Shown here one piece after another: positions 28,226 through 36,750 of a stretch of DNA of 64,000 nt. The DNA lies in assembly GCA_964590195.1 (NCBI GenBank), contig CAZPWJ010000004.1, forward strand, positions 55,964 to 119,963, in the 5' to 3' direction. A program made the position numbers and the translations under genes. The DNA comes from GCA-2731375 sp964590195. Lineage in GTDB: Bacteria; Pseudomonadota; Alphaproteobacteria; GCA-2731375. The number at the start of each line of letters is the position of its first letter. Position 1 is the stretch's first letter. The notes under the pieces were generated by a model. The model was not told the origin of the DNA. It searched no databases and saw only the letters and a list, made by a program, of their open reading frames with translations.

Positions 28226-28993
28226 CTACCCTTTGAGGGCCTGAAGGCCGCTGCTGAGCGCCTCGCCCAGCAGTCCCATGTCGTGATTGTAGGACATCAT
28301 GCGATAGCCCCGTTGCATCAAGTCCTGGCCCCATTCCAGGCTAGGCGCCATGGCGCCTGCCGCCTTGCCATGCTTCTCCGCCGTCTCGACGATTTTATCG
28401 ATGCCGCGTTGCAGGTCGGGGTGATCGAACTGGCCCGGAATGCCCAGGGACAGTGACAGATCCGCATGGCCCAGGTGCGCCACGTCAATGCCGTCCACGG
28501 CCATGATCTCGTCAATATTGTCCAGGCCGTCCTTGGTTTCGATCAACGCCGCCACCAAGGTGCGGTCCATGGCGGCCTCCGCCTTTTCCGCCATCTCGCC
28601 GCCGGTGTAGTCATCATGGGCGCCGCCAAAGATCGCACCGCGCACGCCTTTCGGCGGATATCTGGTCCAACTGACCAGCTCGCGCGCCTCCTCGGCGCTG
28701 CCGACCATCTGATACAGCAGGCCGAAGCTGCCCACGTCCAGCATCCGGGCCGTGATGTTGTAGGCCTTGCCCGGCGGCCGGGCGATGGGCACCAGGCCCA
28801 AACCGGCGCAAAGCGCGAATTGCGTCTTCATATCTTCAATGGTGAAGCCGCTGTGCTCCAGATCATAGAGGATGAAATCAGCACCGGCGTTGGCCACGAT
28901 GCGCGGCAGGCCGGGGCTGAGGAATTCGAATACCATCATGCCGTAGACGCTTTCGCCGGCGGCAAGCTTCGTCTTCATGGGATTGGGGCGCAT
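28226..28993 (-). CDS. HpcH/HpaI-family aldolase
   Basis: The 255-residue class II pyruvate aldolase shows 'VYGMMVFEFLSPGLPRIVAN', 'ADFILYDLEHSGFTIEDM', the catalytic Arg in 'PIARPPGKAYNITARMLD', the metal ligand Glu in 'VAALIETKDGLDNIDEI' and Asp in 'VAHLGHADLSLSLG'. It would cleave a 4-hydroxy-2-oxo acid to pyruvate (or a 2-oxo acid) and an aldehyde, the last step of many ring-cleavage pathways. It is the final gene of a five-gene minus-strand operon. The ATG at 28993 is preferred to an upstream GTG at 29005. Confidence 0.87.
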   Translation of the reverse strand: MRPNPMKTKLAAGESVYGMMVFEFLSPGLPRIVANAGADFILYDLEHSGFTIEDMKTQFALCAGLGLVPIARPPGKAYNITARMLDVGSFGLLYQMVGSAEEARELVSWTRYPPKGVRGAIFGGAHDDYTGGEMAEKAEAAMDRTLVAALIETKDGLDNIDEIMAVDGIDVAHLGHADLSLSLGIPGQFDHPDLQRGIDKIVETAEKHGKAAGAMAPSLEWGQDLMQRGYRMMSYNHDMGLLGEALSSGLQALKG

Positions 28994-29001
28994 GTTCACT
29001 C

Positions 29002-29820
29002 TCACTCTACAAATTCAAGAACGGCGTCGAAGTCGGCGACCCGGACCACGACGCGGTTGGCTTCGTCAATGGTGTCGGATGCAATGGCGCGGATCTTGTC
29101 CAGGCTGTCCGTGCGCAACACCAGGGCGCCGAAGATCGAAGACCGTCCCGCCATGGGCGAGGCCAGGGCGCCATATCGTTCGGCATAGGCGGCCGGCGTC
29201 ATGACGGTGATCTTGGCATCCGTGATCGAAACCGATAGGCTGTCGCCGGCGCCGCTGACTTCGGACCGCAGTAGTTTGGCGAAGGTCTCGGCCTCCTGGG
29301 CGTGTTCGTTGGAGGCGACGACGAATTCCGGTATGGCCTGGATGCCATTGCCATGGCTTTGCCATTCCGGGCGCCAGACCAGGTCCGGCGTGTGATGTTC
29401 GCAGAAATAGACCCGGCCGCCGGGGAAGACGCCAGGGCGCACGGTGACGGTCCGGAAGGCTGCGTCCTGTTCACCTTCGGGTAATTTTACCGGGCGGCTG
29501 AACGACTTCGGTGGATCGCCGGCGATGTCCAGCGCCTGCATATGCGCATGGACCGCATCCGCGTCGTCGGTCTTGAAGACCAGGCCGTTGATGCCTACCG
29601 GTGCCTCGGCGATATCTTTGCGGGCATTTTCGGCCCCCGGCGGTAGGCCGAGCAGCTCCAGATAATCAGTGCCGAACATCATCAAATGATTGATCGAGCC
29701 CAAGGTGTGATAGCCACGATCCGTGAGGAAAAATCCCAGATCACCAAACTGGCCCTGGGCCTTGTCCATCTCGAATTGCACATTGATGACCGTGTGGTCC
29801 AACCGCGCACGTTCCGCCAT
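29002..29820 (-). CDS. VOC/glyoxalase-like domain protein
   Basis: The 272-residue protein carries a glyoxalase-like fold with a tandem half: 'LDHTVINVQFEMDKAQGQFG' at the start, 'INHLMMFGTDYLELLGLPP', 'RVYFCEHHTPDLVW' and a C-terminal repeat region 'GIQAIPEFVVASNEHAQEAE'. Relatives include dioxygenases and isomerases of the vicinal-oxygen-chelate superfamily. It lies 8 bp before the aldolase gene and may process an intermediate for it. Its start has GGGAGA upstream. The exact reaction cannot be read. Confidence 0.72.
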   Translation of the reverse strand: MAERARLDHTVINVQFEMDKAQGQFGDLGFFLTDRGYHTLGSINHLMMFGTDYLELLGLPPGAENARKDIAEAPVGINGLVFKTDDADAVHAHMQALDIAGDPPKSFSRPVKLPEGEQDAAFRTVTVRPGVFPGGRVYFCEHHTPDLVWRPEWQSHGNGIQAIPEFVVASNEHAQEAETFAKLLRSEVSGAGDSLSVSITDAKITVMTPAAYAERYGALASPMAGRSSIFGALVLRTDSLDKIRAIASDTIDEANRVVVRVADFDAVLEFVE

Positions 29821-29852
29821 AGCCGTATCTCCCAACGTTTATTTCGTGTCTC

Positions 29853-30281
29853 TTAACCGGTTTGCGGCGAATAGGTGCCCCGCCCCATGGCCACCAGCGA
29901 GTCCTGTTCGTTCAGGACATCGATATCAACCACCGCCACCGAGCGTCCGTGCCGGCGCACCCGCGCCACCGCCACCAGGGCATCGCCCACGGCGGGCTTC
30001 AGGTAATCGATGCGGATGTTAATGGTCGGGACGCCGCCGCCCACCATCATGCCGATGGCGAAGTCGCCGACCACGTCCACAAAGGATGCGATTGGCCCGC
30101 CATGAAACTGCTTGGTGCCGGCGCGCCGTTCCATGGACGGCTGCATGGGCATCTTGACGGTAATTTCCTGGGCTTCCGGATCGGATGACATGACCTCCAG
30201 CTTCAGGCTGGAGATGAACGGCGAGCGGTCGAAGAATCCCTGGATATCCTCGGCGCTCAAAAACTCTGGTTTATCGCTCAT
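29853..30281 (-). CDS. PaaI-type hotdog-fold thioesterase
   Basis: The 142-residue protein has the PaaI/YbgC-like hotdog signature: 'AGTKQFHGGPIASFVDVVGD' around residues 56-75 with the active-site region, followed by 'VPTINIRIDYLKPAVGDALV'. Such enzymes hydrolyse acyl-CoA esters, often freeing CoA from stalled aromatic-degradation intermediates. That fits an operon that starts with an acyl-CoA ligase. The start is supported by GGGAGG. Confidence 0.86.
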   Translation of the reverse strand: MSDKPEFLSAEDIQGFFDRSPFISSLKLEVMSSDPEAQEITVKMPMQPSMERRAGTKQFHGGPIASFVDVVGDFAIGMMVGGGVPTINIRIDYLKPAVGDALVAVARVRRHGRSVAVVDIDVLNEQDSLVAMGRGTYSPQTG

Positions 30282-30305
30282 ATCAAAGCCTCCCACCTTC
30301 AAGCG

Positions 30306-31316
30306 TCATGGTGTCAGCACGACTTTGCCGAAGACCACCCGCTCTTCCAGCAGACGGAAGGCCTCGTTGGCCTCTTCCAGCGGCAGGCGGGTATCGATAA
30401 TCGGCAGCAACGAGCCGTCGCTGATCATATCCAACAGAGTGACCAGGTCTTCCCGCATCCAGCCGTTGGCGCCCAGCACTTTCAGCTCGTAGGACCAGAT
30501 GAAACGCAAATCTTCCGCCGGATCATAACCCGCCGTGGCGCCGCAGGTCAGCACCTTGCCGCCGCGATGCAGTACCCGCAGGCCTGGCACCCAGGTATCG
30601 CCGCCGGTGAAGTTCACCACCACATCGACGCCATCTTCCCAACGGCGCCGGTGCGGCTTGCCGAACTTGGTCCAGACCGCCTTCATGAAATCCTCCTCGA
30701 CATAGTTGATCAGATGATCAGCGCCGATTTCGGCCAGACGGTCCAGCTTGCTCTGGTTCGAAGCGCAGGCGATGACCTCGCAGCCTCGCTGTTTGGCCAA
30801 CTGTACGGCGCAGGTGCCGACCCCGCCAGAGGCCCCCAGGATCAAGACCTTGTCGCCCTTTTGCACGTCGCCAATGGTGTACATCATTCTTAAGGCCGTG
30901 CCGTACGCCACGGGCAGGCATGATGCGGCTTCGTAGGAGACGTTGTCCGGCAGATGCACCAGATGATGGCTGGGCACTTTGCAATATTCCGCCAGGCCGC
31001 CGTGCCACATCTCGCCGATCAGACCGCCGGGGCCCACCCGGTCGACGGGATCGATCATCACCCGTTGTCCGACTTTCCAGTCCGTGATGTCCGAACCCAC
31101 CTCGACGATCTCGCCGCTGAAATCCAGGCCCATGATGCAGGGCATGGGCACCTTGATGCCCGGCATGCCCTTGCGGGTAAAGATGTCGTGGTAATTCAGC
31201 GATGTCGCGCCGACCTTGACGATGACATCATCGGGACCCGGTTGCGGGTCGGGGAAGTTATTGTCGATCTGGATGGAGCCCGGACCGCCGTGTTCTTGAA
31301 TGACTGCCGCTTTCAC
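30306..31316 (-). CDS. Quinone oxidoreductase-like MDR alcohol dehydrogenase
   Basis: The 336-residue medium-chain dehydrogenase/reductase has 'LNYHDIFTRKGMPGIKVPMP', 'GLDFSGEIVEVGSDITDWKVG', an NAD(P)H-binding Rossmann loop 'VLILGASGGVGTCAVQLAKQ', and a C-terminal 'GKVVLTP'. The four-cysteine structural zinc lobe of true alcohol dehydrogenases is not evident, so a zinc-free enoyl or quinone reductase is favoured. The GTG start overlaps the stop of the upstream ligase by 4 bp (GTGA), implying translational coupling. Confidence 0.85.
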   Translation of the reverse strand: MKAAVIQEHGGPGSIQIDNNFPDPQPGPDDVIVKVGATSLNYHDIFTRKGMPGIKVPMPCIMGLDFSGEIVEVGSDITDWKVGQRVMIDPVDRVGPGGLIGEMWHGGLAEYCKVPSHHLVHLPDNVSYEAASCLPVAYGTALRMMYTIGDVQKGDKVLILGASGGVGTCAVQLAKQRGCEVIACASNQSKLDRLAEIGADHLINYVEEDFMKAVWTKFGKPHRRRWEDGVDVVVNFTGGDTWVPGLRVLHRGGKVLTCGATAGYDPAEDLRFIWSYELKVLGANGWMREDLVTLLDMISDGSLLPIIDTRLPLEEANEAFRLLEERVVFGKVVLTP

Positions 31317-32833
31317 GTTGTTGCCTCATTTTCTTGCCAAATTTCCCGGCCACGGGCTTCCAGCCCTTTTCGGTCGATCTTGCCCGGGCCGGCCAGGGGC
31401 AATTCGTCCATGAATATCACCATGCGAGGATGCTGAAACGCCGGCGCGTTGGCCAGGGCGTGTTGCTTGACCTCGTCCTCGGTCACCGTCGAGCCAAAGC
31501 TGCGGACCACGAAGGCAATCGGCTTTTCACCCTTGATATCATCGGGCACGGGGACGACGCAGCTTTGTTCCACGCCTTGATGGCCGACCAATATGCCTTC
31601 CACCTGGCCCGGATAGATGTTCTCGCCGCCGCAGACGAACATATCGTCGTCCCGGCCCACGAAATAGTAATTTCCTTCCGCATCGCGGCGAAAGACATCG
31701 CCGGAATCGTACCAACCATCCGCCGTGATCACCTCCGCCGTTTTTTCCGGCAGGTTCAGATAACCCAGGGTATTGGCCGGGGTGCGTTGCCAGCAGACGC
31801 CCTGGTCGGCCTCGTTGCCGTCCTTGTCGATCAGTTTGACATCAACCTCCGCCACCTTACGGCCCACGGACATGGGCGGCACGGGCTTGCCTCCCGTGGC
31901 GCCAAAGACCATGGGCCCTGCCTCGGTCGTGCCGTAGCCGTTCATGATATTGGCGCCGGGAAAAATTTCCTCGACCCTGGCCCATAGCTTGGGCGAGACC
32001 GGGGCCGAACCCATGCGCACGGTGTTGACCGAGGACAAATCCAGGCTGTTGAGCAGATCTTCCTCCATGAAGGCCATGGCCAGCATGGTCGGAACGGAGG
32101 TAATCCAGGTGCATTTGAAGCGCGCGATGGCTTCCAGGTAATGGCGGGAATCAAATTCCGGCAGCAGCACGGTCGAGGTGGACGCCGCATGGCCGAACAA
32201 ACAGGTGCACAGCGCGTTCATGTGGTACAGCGGCGCCGCGATCAACAGGCGGTGGTGGTTCAGGGGCCAGTTCGCCATGCGGCCGCGCAGGGCCCACAGA
32301 TGGCCGTTCTGGGTCAACGGCACCCCCTTGGGCCGGCCGGAGGAGCCGGAGGTGTAAAGCACCATGGCCACGTCCGTATCATCTGGGCGCACGGTTTCGA
32401 ACGGCCCTGGGTCCAGCAGCGCCTCGAAACCCTCATCGCCAGCGTCGTCGAAATTCGTCACCGGCATTTCGGCGCTGAAAGCCTGCCGGCGCTGGCCGTC
32501 GCAAAAGAGGTGCTTGACGGAGCTGTCTTCCAGGACAAAATCAATCAGTTCATTGGGGAAGCGGTAGCTGATGGGCACGGCGGTCATGCCGGCCCGCAGA
32601 ATACCCAGATAGGCGATCAGATATTCGGCCCGGTTGGCGGACAGAATACCGACCGCATCGCCCCGGACCAGGCCTTGGCTCAACAGACCGCGGGCACAGG
32701 CATTGCCCAGATCATCAAGCTGTCGGTGGCTGTATTCGCGGGGGTTCTCCCAGTCGTGGCAGTCGATCAGGGCCAGATTATCGCCGCCCAACTCGGGATC
32801 AAACAGGGCGCCTAGATTATACGCAGAAATCAT
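31313..32833 (-). CDS. AMP-dependent acyl-CoA synthetase/ligase
   Basis: This 506-residue ANL-superfamily ligase is the first gene of a five-gene operon. The ATP P-loop is 'VLYTSGSSGRPKGVPLTQNG', then 'IMNGYGTTEAGPMVFG', 'GWYDSGDVFRRDAEGNYYFV', 'GRDDDMFVCGGENIYPGQVE' and the C-terminal lysine region 'LPLAGPGKIDRKGL'. It would activate an unknown carboxylate as its CoA ester for the downstream reductase, thioesterase and aldolase. The ribosome site is weak. A 333-bp gap with the heptamer repeat lies upstream. Confidence 0.87.
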   Translation of the reverse strand: MISAYNLGALFDPELGGDNLALIDCHDWENPREYSHRQLDDLGNACARGLLSQGLVRGDAVGILSANRAEYLIAYLGILRAGMTAVPISYRFPNELIDFVLEDSSVKHLFCDGQRRQAFSAEMPVTNFDDAGDEGFEALLDPGPFETVRPDDTDVAMVLYTSGSSGRPKGVPLTQNGHLWALRGRMANWPLNHHRLLIAAPLYHMNALCTCLFGHAASTSTVLLPEFDSRHYLEAIARFKCTWITSVPTMLAMAFMEEDLLNSLDLSSVNTVRMGSAPVSPKLWARVEEIFPGANIMNGYGTTEAGPMVFGATGGKPVPPMSVGRKVAEVDVKLIDKDGNEADQGVCWQRTPANTLGYLNLPEKTAEVITADGWYDSGDVFRRDAEGNYYFVGRDDDMFVCGGENIYPGQVEGILVGHQGVEQSCVVPVPDDIKGEKPIAFVVRSFGSTVTEDEVKQHALANAPAFQHPRMVIFMDELPLAGPGKIDRKGLEARGREIWQENEATT

Positions 32834-33166
32834 TTTTCTTGTTCATTGAAGCCATTGCATGCGGGGCCCAAACAGTAATGCCAAATGGCGCCGATAGGAA
32901 CCCATTGCGACGCCATGGTCAGATACCGCGACAGGGTCGCCTAAAAAGGCTGGCGCAGGCGCAAGTATGAACTTGACTCTACTGCATCTCCACCCAATCA
33001 TTTGCCCCTACAATGGGTCATGGTTTAGTTCCCAGTTCCCAGTTCCCAGTATTCAGTTCCCAGTATTCAGTTCCCAGTATTCAGTTCCCAGTATCCAGTT
33101 CCAGTGCATGACCCCAAGAAATCCAATTCGTGGGACAACACACAGGGATACCTTGAAGGGGGCATC
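32834..33166. other. Divergent 333-bp intergenic region
   Basis: It separates the ligase operon (minus) from the phnD operon (plus). It holds a heptamer tandem repeat at 33027-33102 and the phnD ribosome site (GAAGGGGGC, 33155-33163). I see no convincing gene; short open frames through the repeat give low-complexity VPSIQF-type peptides. No riboswitch or tRNA is recognisable. Confidence 0.6.
33027..33102. repeat. Heptanucleotide tandem repeat (about 11 units)
   Basis: Units in order are AGTTCCC three times, then AGTATTC-AGTTCCC three times, then AGTATCC and AGTTCC. The 7-bp period is unbroken over 76 bp, and a 14-bp higher-order unit is visible in the middle. It lies 65-140 bp upstream of the phnD start, in the probable promoter or leader. 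Copy number should vary by slippage. Confidence 0.9.
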
Positions 33167-34168
33167 ATGAAATTCACTCAGATAGTTCGGCCAGCCTGGC
33201 TTGTGGGCGCCTTGGGCGCCTTGATGCTGGCGGCATTTTCCACGGCGGCGCAGGCGGATTGCCCGCGCGGCGACCTCGATAAACGCTATTGCGATGCGAA
33301 TGGCGATCTGACCGCCGATCTGCCAACGGATAAGAGCAAGTGGGTTAATCCATCGACTTTGATTTTTGCTTACACGCCGGTCGAGGACCCCGCCGTTTAC
33401 AAGGAAGCCTGGTCCGACTTCATCGACCATATGGAAAAGACCACTGGTAAGAAGGTTGTCTTCTTCCCCGTGCAATCCAACGCGGCACAGATCGAGGCCA
33501 TGCGTTCGGGCCGTCTGCACGTAGCCGGCTTCAATACCGGATCGAATCCCTTGGCGGTGAATTGCGCCGGCTTCGTCTCGTTCACCATCATGGCCAGCGA
33601 GAACGGCAACTTTGGCTACGAGATGGAAATTATTACGCATCCCGGCAGCGGCATCAAAAAGATCGAAGATATCAAAGGGCGTCAATTGGCCTTTACCTCG
33701 CCGACCTCGAATTCCGGCTTCAAGGCACCCTCGGCGATCCTGAAGGCCGAATTCAACATGGTCAAGGACAGGGATTTCAAGCCGACTTTCTCGGGCAAGC
33801 ATGACAATTCGATCCTTGGTGTTGCCAACAAGGATTATGATGCCGCCTCCATCGCCAATTCGGTGAAGTCGCGCATGATCAAGCGCAATGTGATCAAGGC
33901 CACTGACACAATCACCATCTACAAGTCGCAGACCTTCCCCACCACGGGTTTCGGTCATGTTTATAACCTGCATCCGGATCTGGCCGCCAAGGTGCGGGAG
34001 AGCTTCAAGTCCTTCAAGTGGATCAAGGACGACGGCAGCAAGACCTCGCTGAAGATCGAGTTCGAGAAATCCAATGAAGGCAAGTTCATTCCGATCACCT
34101 ACAAGGAACATTGGTCGGTGATCCGGACCATCGACAAGGCCAACGGCGTTTCCTACGCCTGTAAGTAG
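33167..34168 (+). CDS. phnD: Phosphonate-type ABC transporter substrate-binding protein
   Basis: The 333-residue periplasmic protein has a signal peptide ('LVGALGALMLAAFSTAAQA', cleavage near residue 30). The PhnD-family core includes 'FFPVQSNAAQIEAMRSGRLH', 'GRQLAFTSPTSNSGFKAP' and 'SGKHDNSILGVANKDYDAAS'. Mature cysteines near both ends ('DCPRGD', 'SYACK') could form a disulfide. It binds the ligand for the adjacent PhnC/PhnE complex. No C-P lyase or phosphonatase gene is near, so phosphonate, phosphite or another oxyanion ligand all remain open. The ATG at 33167 has a good ribosome site. Confidence 0.85.
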   Translation: MKFTQIVRPAWLVGALGALMLAAFSTAAQADCPRGDLDKRYCDANGDLTADLPTDKSKWVNPSTLIFAYTPVEDPAVYKEAWSDFIDHMEKTTGKKVVFFPVQSNAAQIEAMRSGRLHVAGFNTGSNPLAVNCAGFVSFTIMASENGNFGYEMEIITHPGSGIKKIEDIKGRQLAFTSPTSNSGFKAPSAILKAEFNMVKDRDFKPTFSGKHDNSILGVANKDYDAASIANSVKSRMIKRNVIKATDTITIYKSQTFPTTGFGHVYNLHPDLAAKVRESFKSFKWIKDDGSKTSLKIEFEKSNEGKFIPITYKEHWSVIRTIDKANGVSYACK

Positions 34169-34207
34169 GGACATTGATGGTTTTGTGTATGTTTGAAAGG
34201 CACGCCA

Positions 34208-35065
34208 GTGCTGCGCCTTGACGGGGTGGTGAAAACCTACCCGACCGGCGACAGGGCGCTGAAGGGCGTCACCATGACGGTGCCGAAGGGCCAGGTTATC
34301 GGCCTGATCGGCCCGTCGGGCGCGGGCAAGAGCACCTTGATCCGTTGCATCAACCGGCTGGTCGAACCGACCGAGGGTTCGATCACCCTGGAAGATGTGG
34401 AACTGACGAAACTGGGCGCGTCAGCCTTGCGCGCCCAGCGCCGCCGCATGGGCATGATCTTTCAGGAATACGCTCTTGTGGAACGCCTGACGGTGATGGA
34501 GAACGTGCTGTCAGGCCGGCTGGGCTATGTGGGTTTCTGGCGCAGCTATTTCCGCAAGTTTCCCCAAGCTTCCGTCGACGAGGCATTTCGTCTGCTGGAT
34601 CGTGTAGGTCTGTCCGACATGGTGGACAAGCGGGCGGACGAGTTGTCGGGCGGGCAGCGCCAGCGTGTGGGCATCGCCCGTGCCCTGATCCAGGACCCGG
34701 CGATCCTGCTGGTGGACGAACCCACCGCCAGTCTGGATCCGAAAACCTCGCGCCAGATCATGCGGCTGATCTGTGAATTGTGCGAAGAGCGTGGCCTGGC
34801 CGCGATCATCAATATCCACGACGTGGCCTTGGCTCAAATGTTTGTCCGCCGTATTGTCGGCTTGCGCGTGGGCGAAATTGTCTTCGATGGTCCCCCCGAT
34901 AGTATGACGGCGGAGACCCTGACCGAGATTTATGGCGAGGAGGATTGGTCCGCGACCATCCGCGAGGTAGACGAGGACGCCGAAGAAGAGGACGCCGAGG
35001 TGGTGCCGGCGACAAGCGGCCATGCGCCGGAGGCCGACCGCGACCGTCTGGCCGGCTTGACCTGA
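34208..35065 (+). CDS. phnC: Phosphonate-type ABC transporter ATP-binding protein
   Basis: The 285-residue ATPase has Walker A 'GPSGAGKST' (about residues 35-43), the Q-loop 'MIFQEYALVERLTVMENV', the signature 'LSGGQRQRVGIARAL', Walker B 'ILLVDEPTASLD' and the H-loop 'INIHDVALAQ'. The PhnC-type insertion 'GRLGYVGFWRSYFRKFP' is present. A GTG at 34208, 7 nt after GAAAGG, is preferred to a TTG at 34193. An acidic C-terminal tail ('DEDAEEEDAEV') is unusual. It energises the two PhnE permeases. Confidence 0.9.
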   Translation: MLRLDGVVKTYPTGDRALKGVTMTVPKGQVIGLIGPSGAGKSTLIRCINRLVEPTEGSITLEDVELTKLGASALRAQRRRMGMIFQEYALVERLTVMENVLSGRLGYVGFWRSYFRKFPQASVDEAFRLLDRVGLSDMVDKRADELSGGQRQRVGIARALIQDPAILLVDEPTASLDPKTSRQIMRLICELCEERGLAAIINIHDVALAQMFVRRIVGLRVGEIVFDGPPDSMTAETLTEIYGEEDWSATIREVDEDAEEEDAEVVPATSGHAPEADRDRLAGLT

Positions 35066-35099
35066 TTTGTCATGAGCAACTTGTCATGAGAATTTTGGC

Positions 35100-35912
35100 A
35101 TGAGTCTGGCCGCACAAGCACCCGCCCCGCGGCGCTGGAAACGCCCGCCCCTGATAAAATCCTCGCTGTTGCGCTGGCTTCTCGGTATTGGCGCGGCACT
35201 TTATCTTGCGGCCGCCTTCGGTTCCTTGGAGGTTAATTGGCTGCGGGTCTGGGAGGGGCTGGACCGGGGTTGGGCCTTCATTCTTGGCTTTATGAAACCG
35301 GATTTCATATCCCGCTGGGTGGATATCAAGGAAGGCATCATAGAAAGCCTGGTGATGACCGTGACCTCCACCGCCATCGGCATACTGATTTCCGTGCCCA
35401 TTGGTCTGGGCGCCGCCCGCAATATCGCGCCCCTGCCTGTCTATCTGTTTTGCCGGGGCATCATTGCGGTCTCGCGCAGCTTTCAGGAAATTATCATCGC
35501 CATTCTGTTCGTGGCGATTTTTGGCTTCGGGCCGTTCGCCGGCGTCGCCACGCTGTCTTTCGCCACCATCGGCTTTCTGGCCAAGCTGTTGGCGGAGGAT
35601 ATCGAGGATTCCAAGGCCGAGCAGTTGGAGGCCGTGCGCGCCACCGGTTCAGGCTGGCTGCAGCTGATGAATTATGCCGTCCAGCCCCAGGTCATGCCGC
35701 GCCTGATCGGCCTGTCCATGTATCGCCTGGATATCAATTTTCGCGAATCCGCCGTTGTGGGCCTGGTCGGCGCGGGCGGTATCGGCGCCACCTTGAATAC
35801 GTCGTTTGACCGTTATGAATTCGACACCACGGCAGCCATTCTGATCACCATCATCGCCATTGTCATGGCCACGGAATATGCTTCGGGCATCATCCGGGCG
35901 CGGGTGCAATAA
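35100..35912 (+). CDS. phnE: Phosphonate-type ABC transporter permease 1
   Basis: The 270-residue inner-membrane permease has about six hydrophobic segments, the first at 'LLGIGAALYLAAAFGSLEV'. The EAA loop that contacts the ATPase reads 'LEAVRATGSGWLQLMNYAV', and the PhnE-type end is 'YRLDINFRESAVVGLVGAGG'. It follows phnC by 34 bp; that gap holds near-repeats of TGTCATGAG. Its stop overlaps the next permease start (TAATG), so the two probably form a heterodimeric channel. Confidence 0.9.
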   Translation: MSLAAQAPAPRRWKRPPLIKSSLLRWLLGIGAALYLAAAFGSLEVNWLRVWEGLDRGWAFILGFMKPDFISRWVDIKEGIIESLVMTVTSTAIGILISVPIGLGAARNIAPLPVYLFCRGIIAVSRSFQEIIIAILFVAIFGFGPFAGVATLSFATIGFLAKLLAEDIEDSKAEQLEAVRATGSGWLQLMNYAVQPQVMPRLIGLSMYRLDINFRESAVVGLVGAGGIGATLNTSFDRYEFDTTAAILITIIAIVMATEYASGIIRARVQ

Positions 35913-36727
35913 TGCCCGTCGTGCAAACAGGGGCGATTCCGACATGGCGCCGGCGTACTTCGGCGAAACAGTGGACCATCTGGTTCGCCTGGCTGTGCGC
36001 CGTCGCTCTGTTCATGTTCTGCTGGAATATTATTTCCGAAAAGACCACCTGGTTCTTCGTTTTTGATGCGCCGCGCATTGCGGGCGATATCGGTTCACGG
36101 ATGTTTCCCCCCCGTTGGTCCTATATTGATCAACTGTGGCTACCCTTGTGGGATACCATCAATATCGCGACCCTGGGCACCTTGTTCTCCATCGTGATGG
36201 CAGTACCCGTGGCCTTTTTGGCGGCGCGAAACACCACGCCCAGCACAAAGTTCATCCGCCCCCTGGCGTTGCTGATCATCGTTTCATCCCGTTCCATTAA
36301 TTCCCTGATCTGGGCCTTGCTGCTTGTCTCCATTGTTGGGCCGGGGTTGTTCGCGGGCGTTATCGCGATTTCCCTGCGCTCTATCGGGTTCGTGGCCAAG
36401 TTGCTCTATGAGGCGATCGAGGAGATTGACGAGGATCAGGTGGAGGCGATCGCCGCTACGGGCGCCAGCCGGGCCCAGATCATCGCCTATGGTATCGTGC
36501 CGCAGATCATGCCCGCCTTTGCCGGAATTACCGTGTTCCGCTGGGATATCAATATCCGCGAATCCACGGTGCTGGGTCTGGTCGGCGCGGGGGGTATCGG
36601 GCTGCAGTTGCAGGGTTCCCTGAATATCCTGGCCTGGCCCCAAGTAACGTTAATCCTGATCGCTATTCTGATCTCGGTGATTGCCAGCGAACTGGTCAGC
36701 GCCAAGGTCCGCAAGGCGATTATTTAG
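35912..36727 (+). CDS. phnE: Phosphonate-type ABC transporter permease 2
   Basis: This second PhnE-like permease (271 residues) has an N-terminal membrane helix ('IWFAWLCAVALFMFCWNII'), the EAA loop 'VEAIAATGASRAQIIAYGIV' and 'FRWDINIRESTVLGLVGAGG', closely matching its neighbour. Paired, non-identical PhnE subunits are common in this transporter family. It is followed after 23 bp by a luciferase-like oxidoreductase gene that may act on the imported compound. Confidence 0.9.
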   Translation: MPVVQTGAIPTWRRRTSAKQWTIWFAWLCAVALFMFCWNIISEKTTWFFVFDAPRIAGDIGSRMFPPRWSYIDQLWLPLWDTINIATLGTLFSIVMAVPVAFLAARNTTPSTKFIRPLALLIIVSSRSINSLIWALLLVSIVGPGLFAGVIAISLRSIGFVAKLLYEAIEEIDEDQVEAIAATGASRAQIIAYGIVPQIMPAFAGITVFRWDINIRESTVLGLVGAGGIGLQLQGSLNILAWPQVTLILIAILISVIASELVSAKVRKAII

Positions 36728-36750
36728 GCTCTGTTGATGGGAGATTATTG

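Noticed and set aside
33027..33102. CRISPR array
   Set aside because: Units are 7 bp without spacers and no cas gene is present, so it is a simple tandem repeat.
32967..33170. Small open frame through the heptamer repeat
   Set aside because: Its product is a low-complexity VPSIQF repeat forced by the DNA repeat, with no ribosome site.
33053..34174. Minus-strand open frame (373 aa) over phnD
   Set aside because: phnD has a signal peptide, a ribosome site and family motifs; the antisense frame ends in the heptamer repeat and has no recognisable domain.
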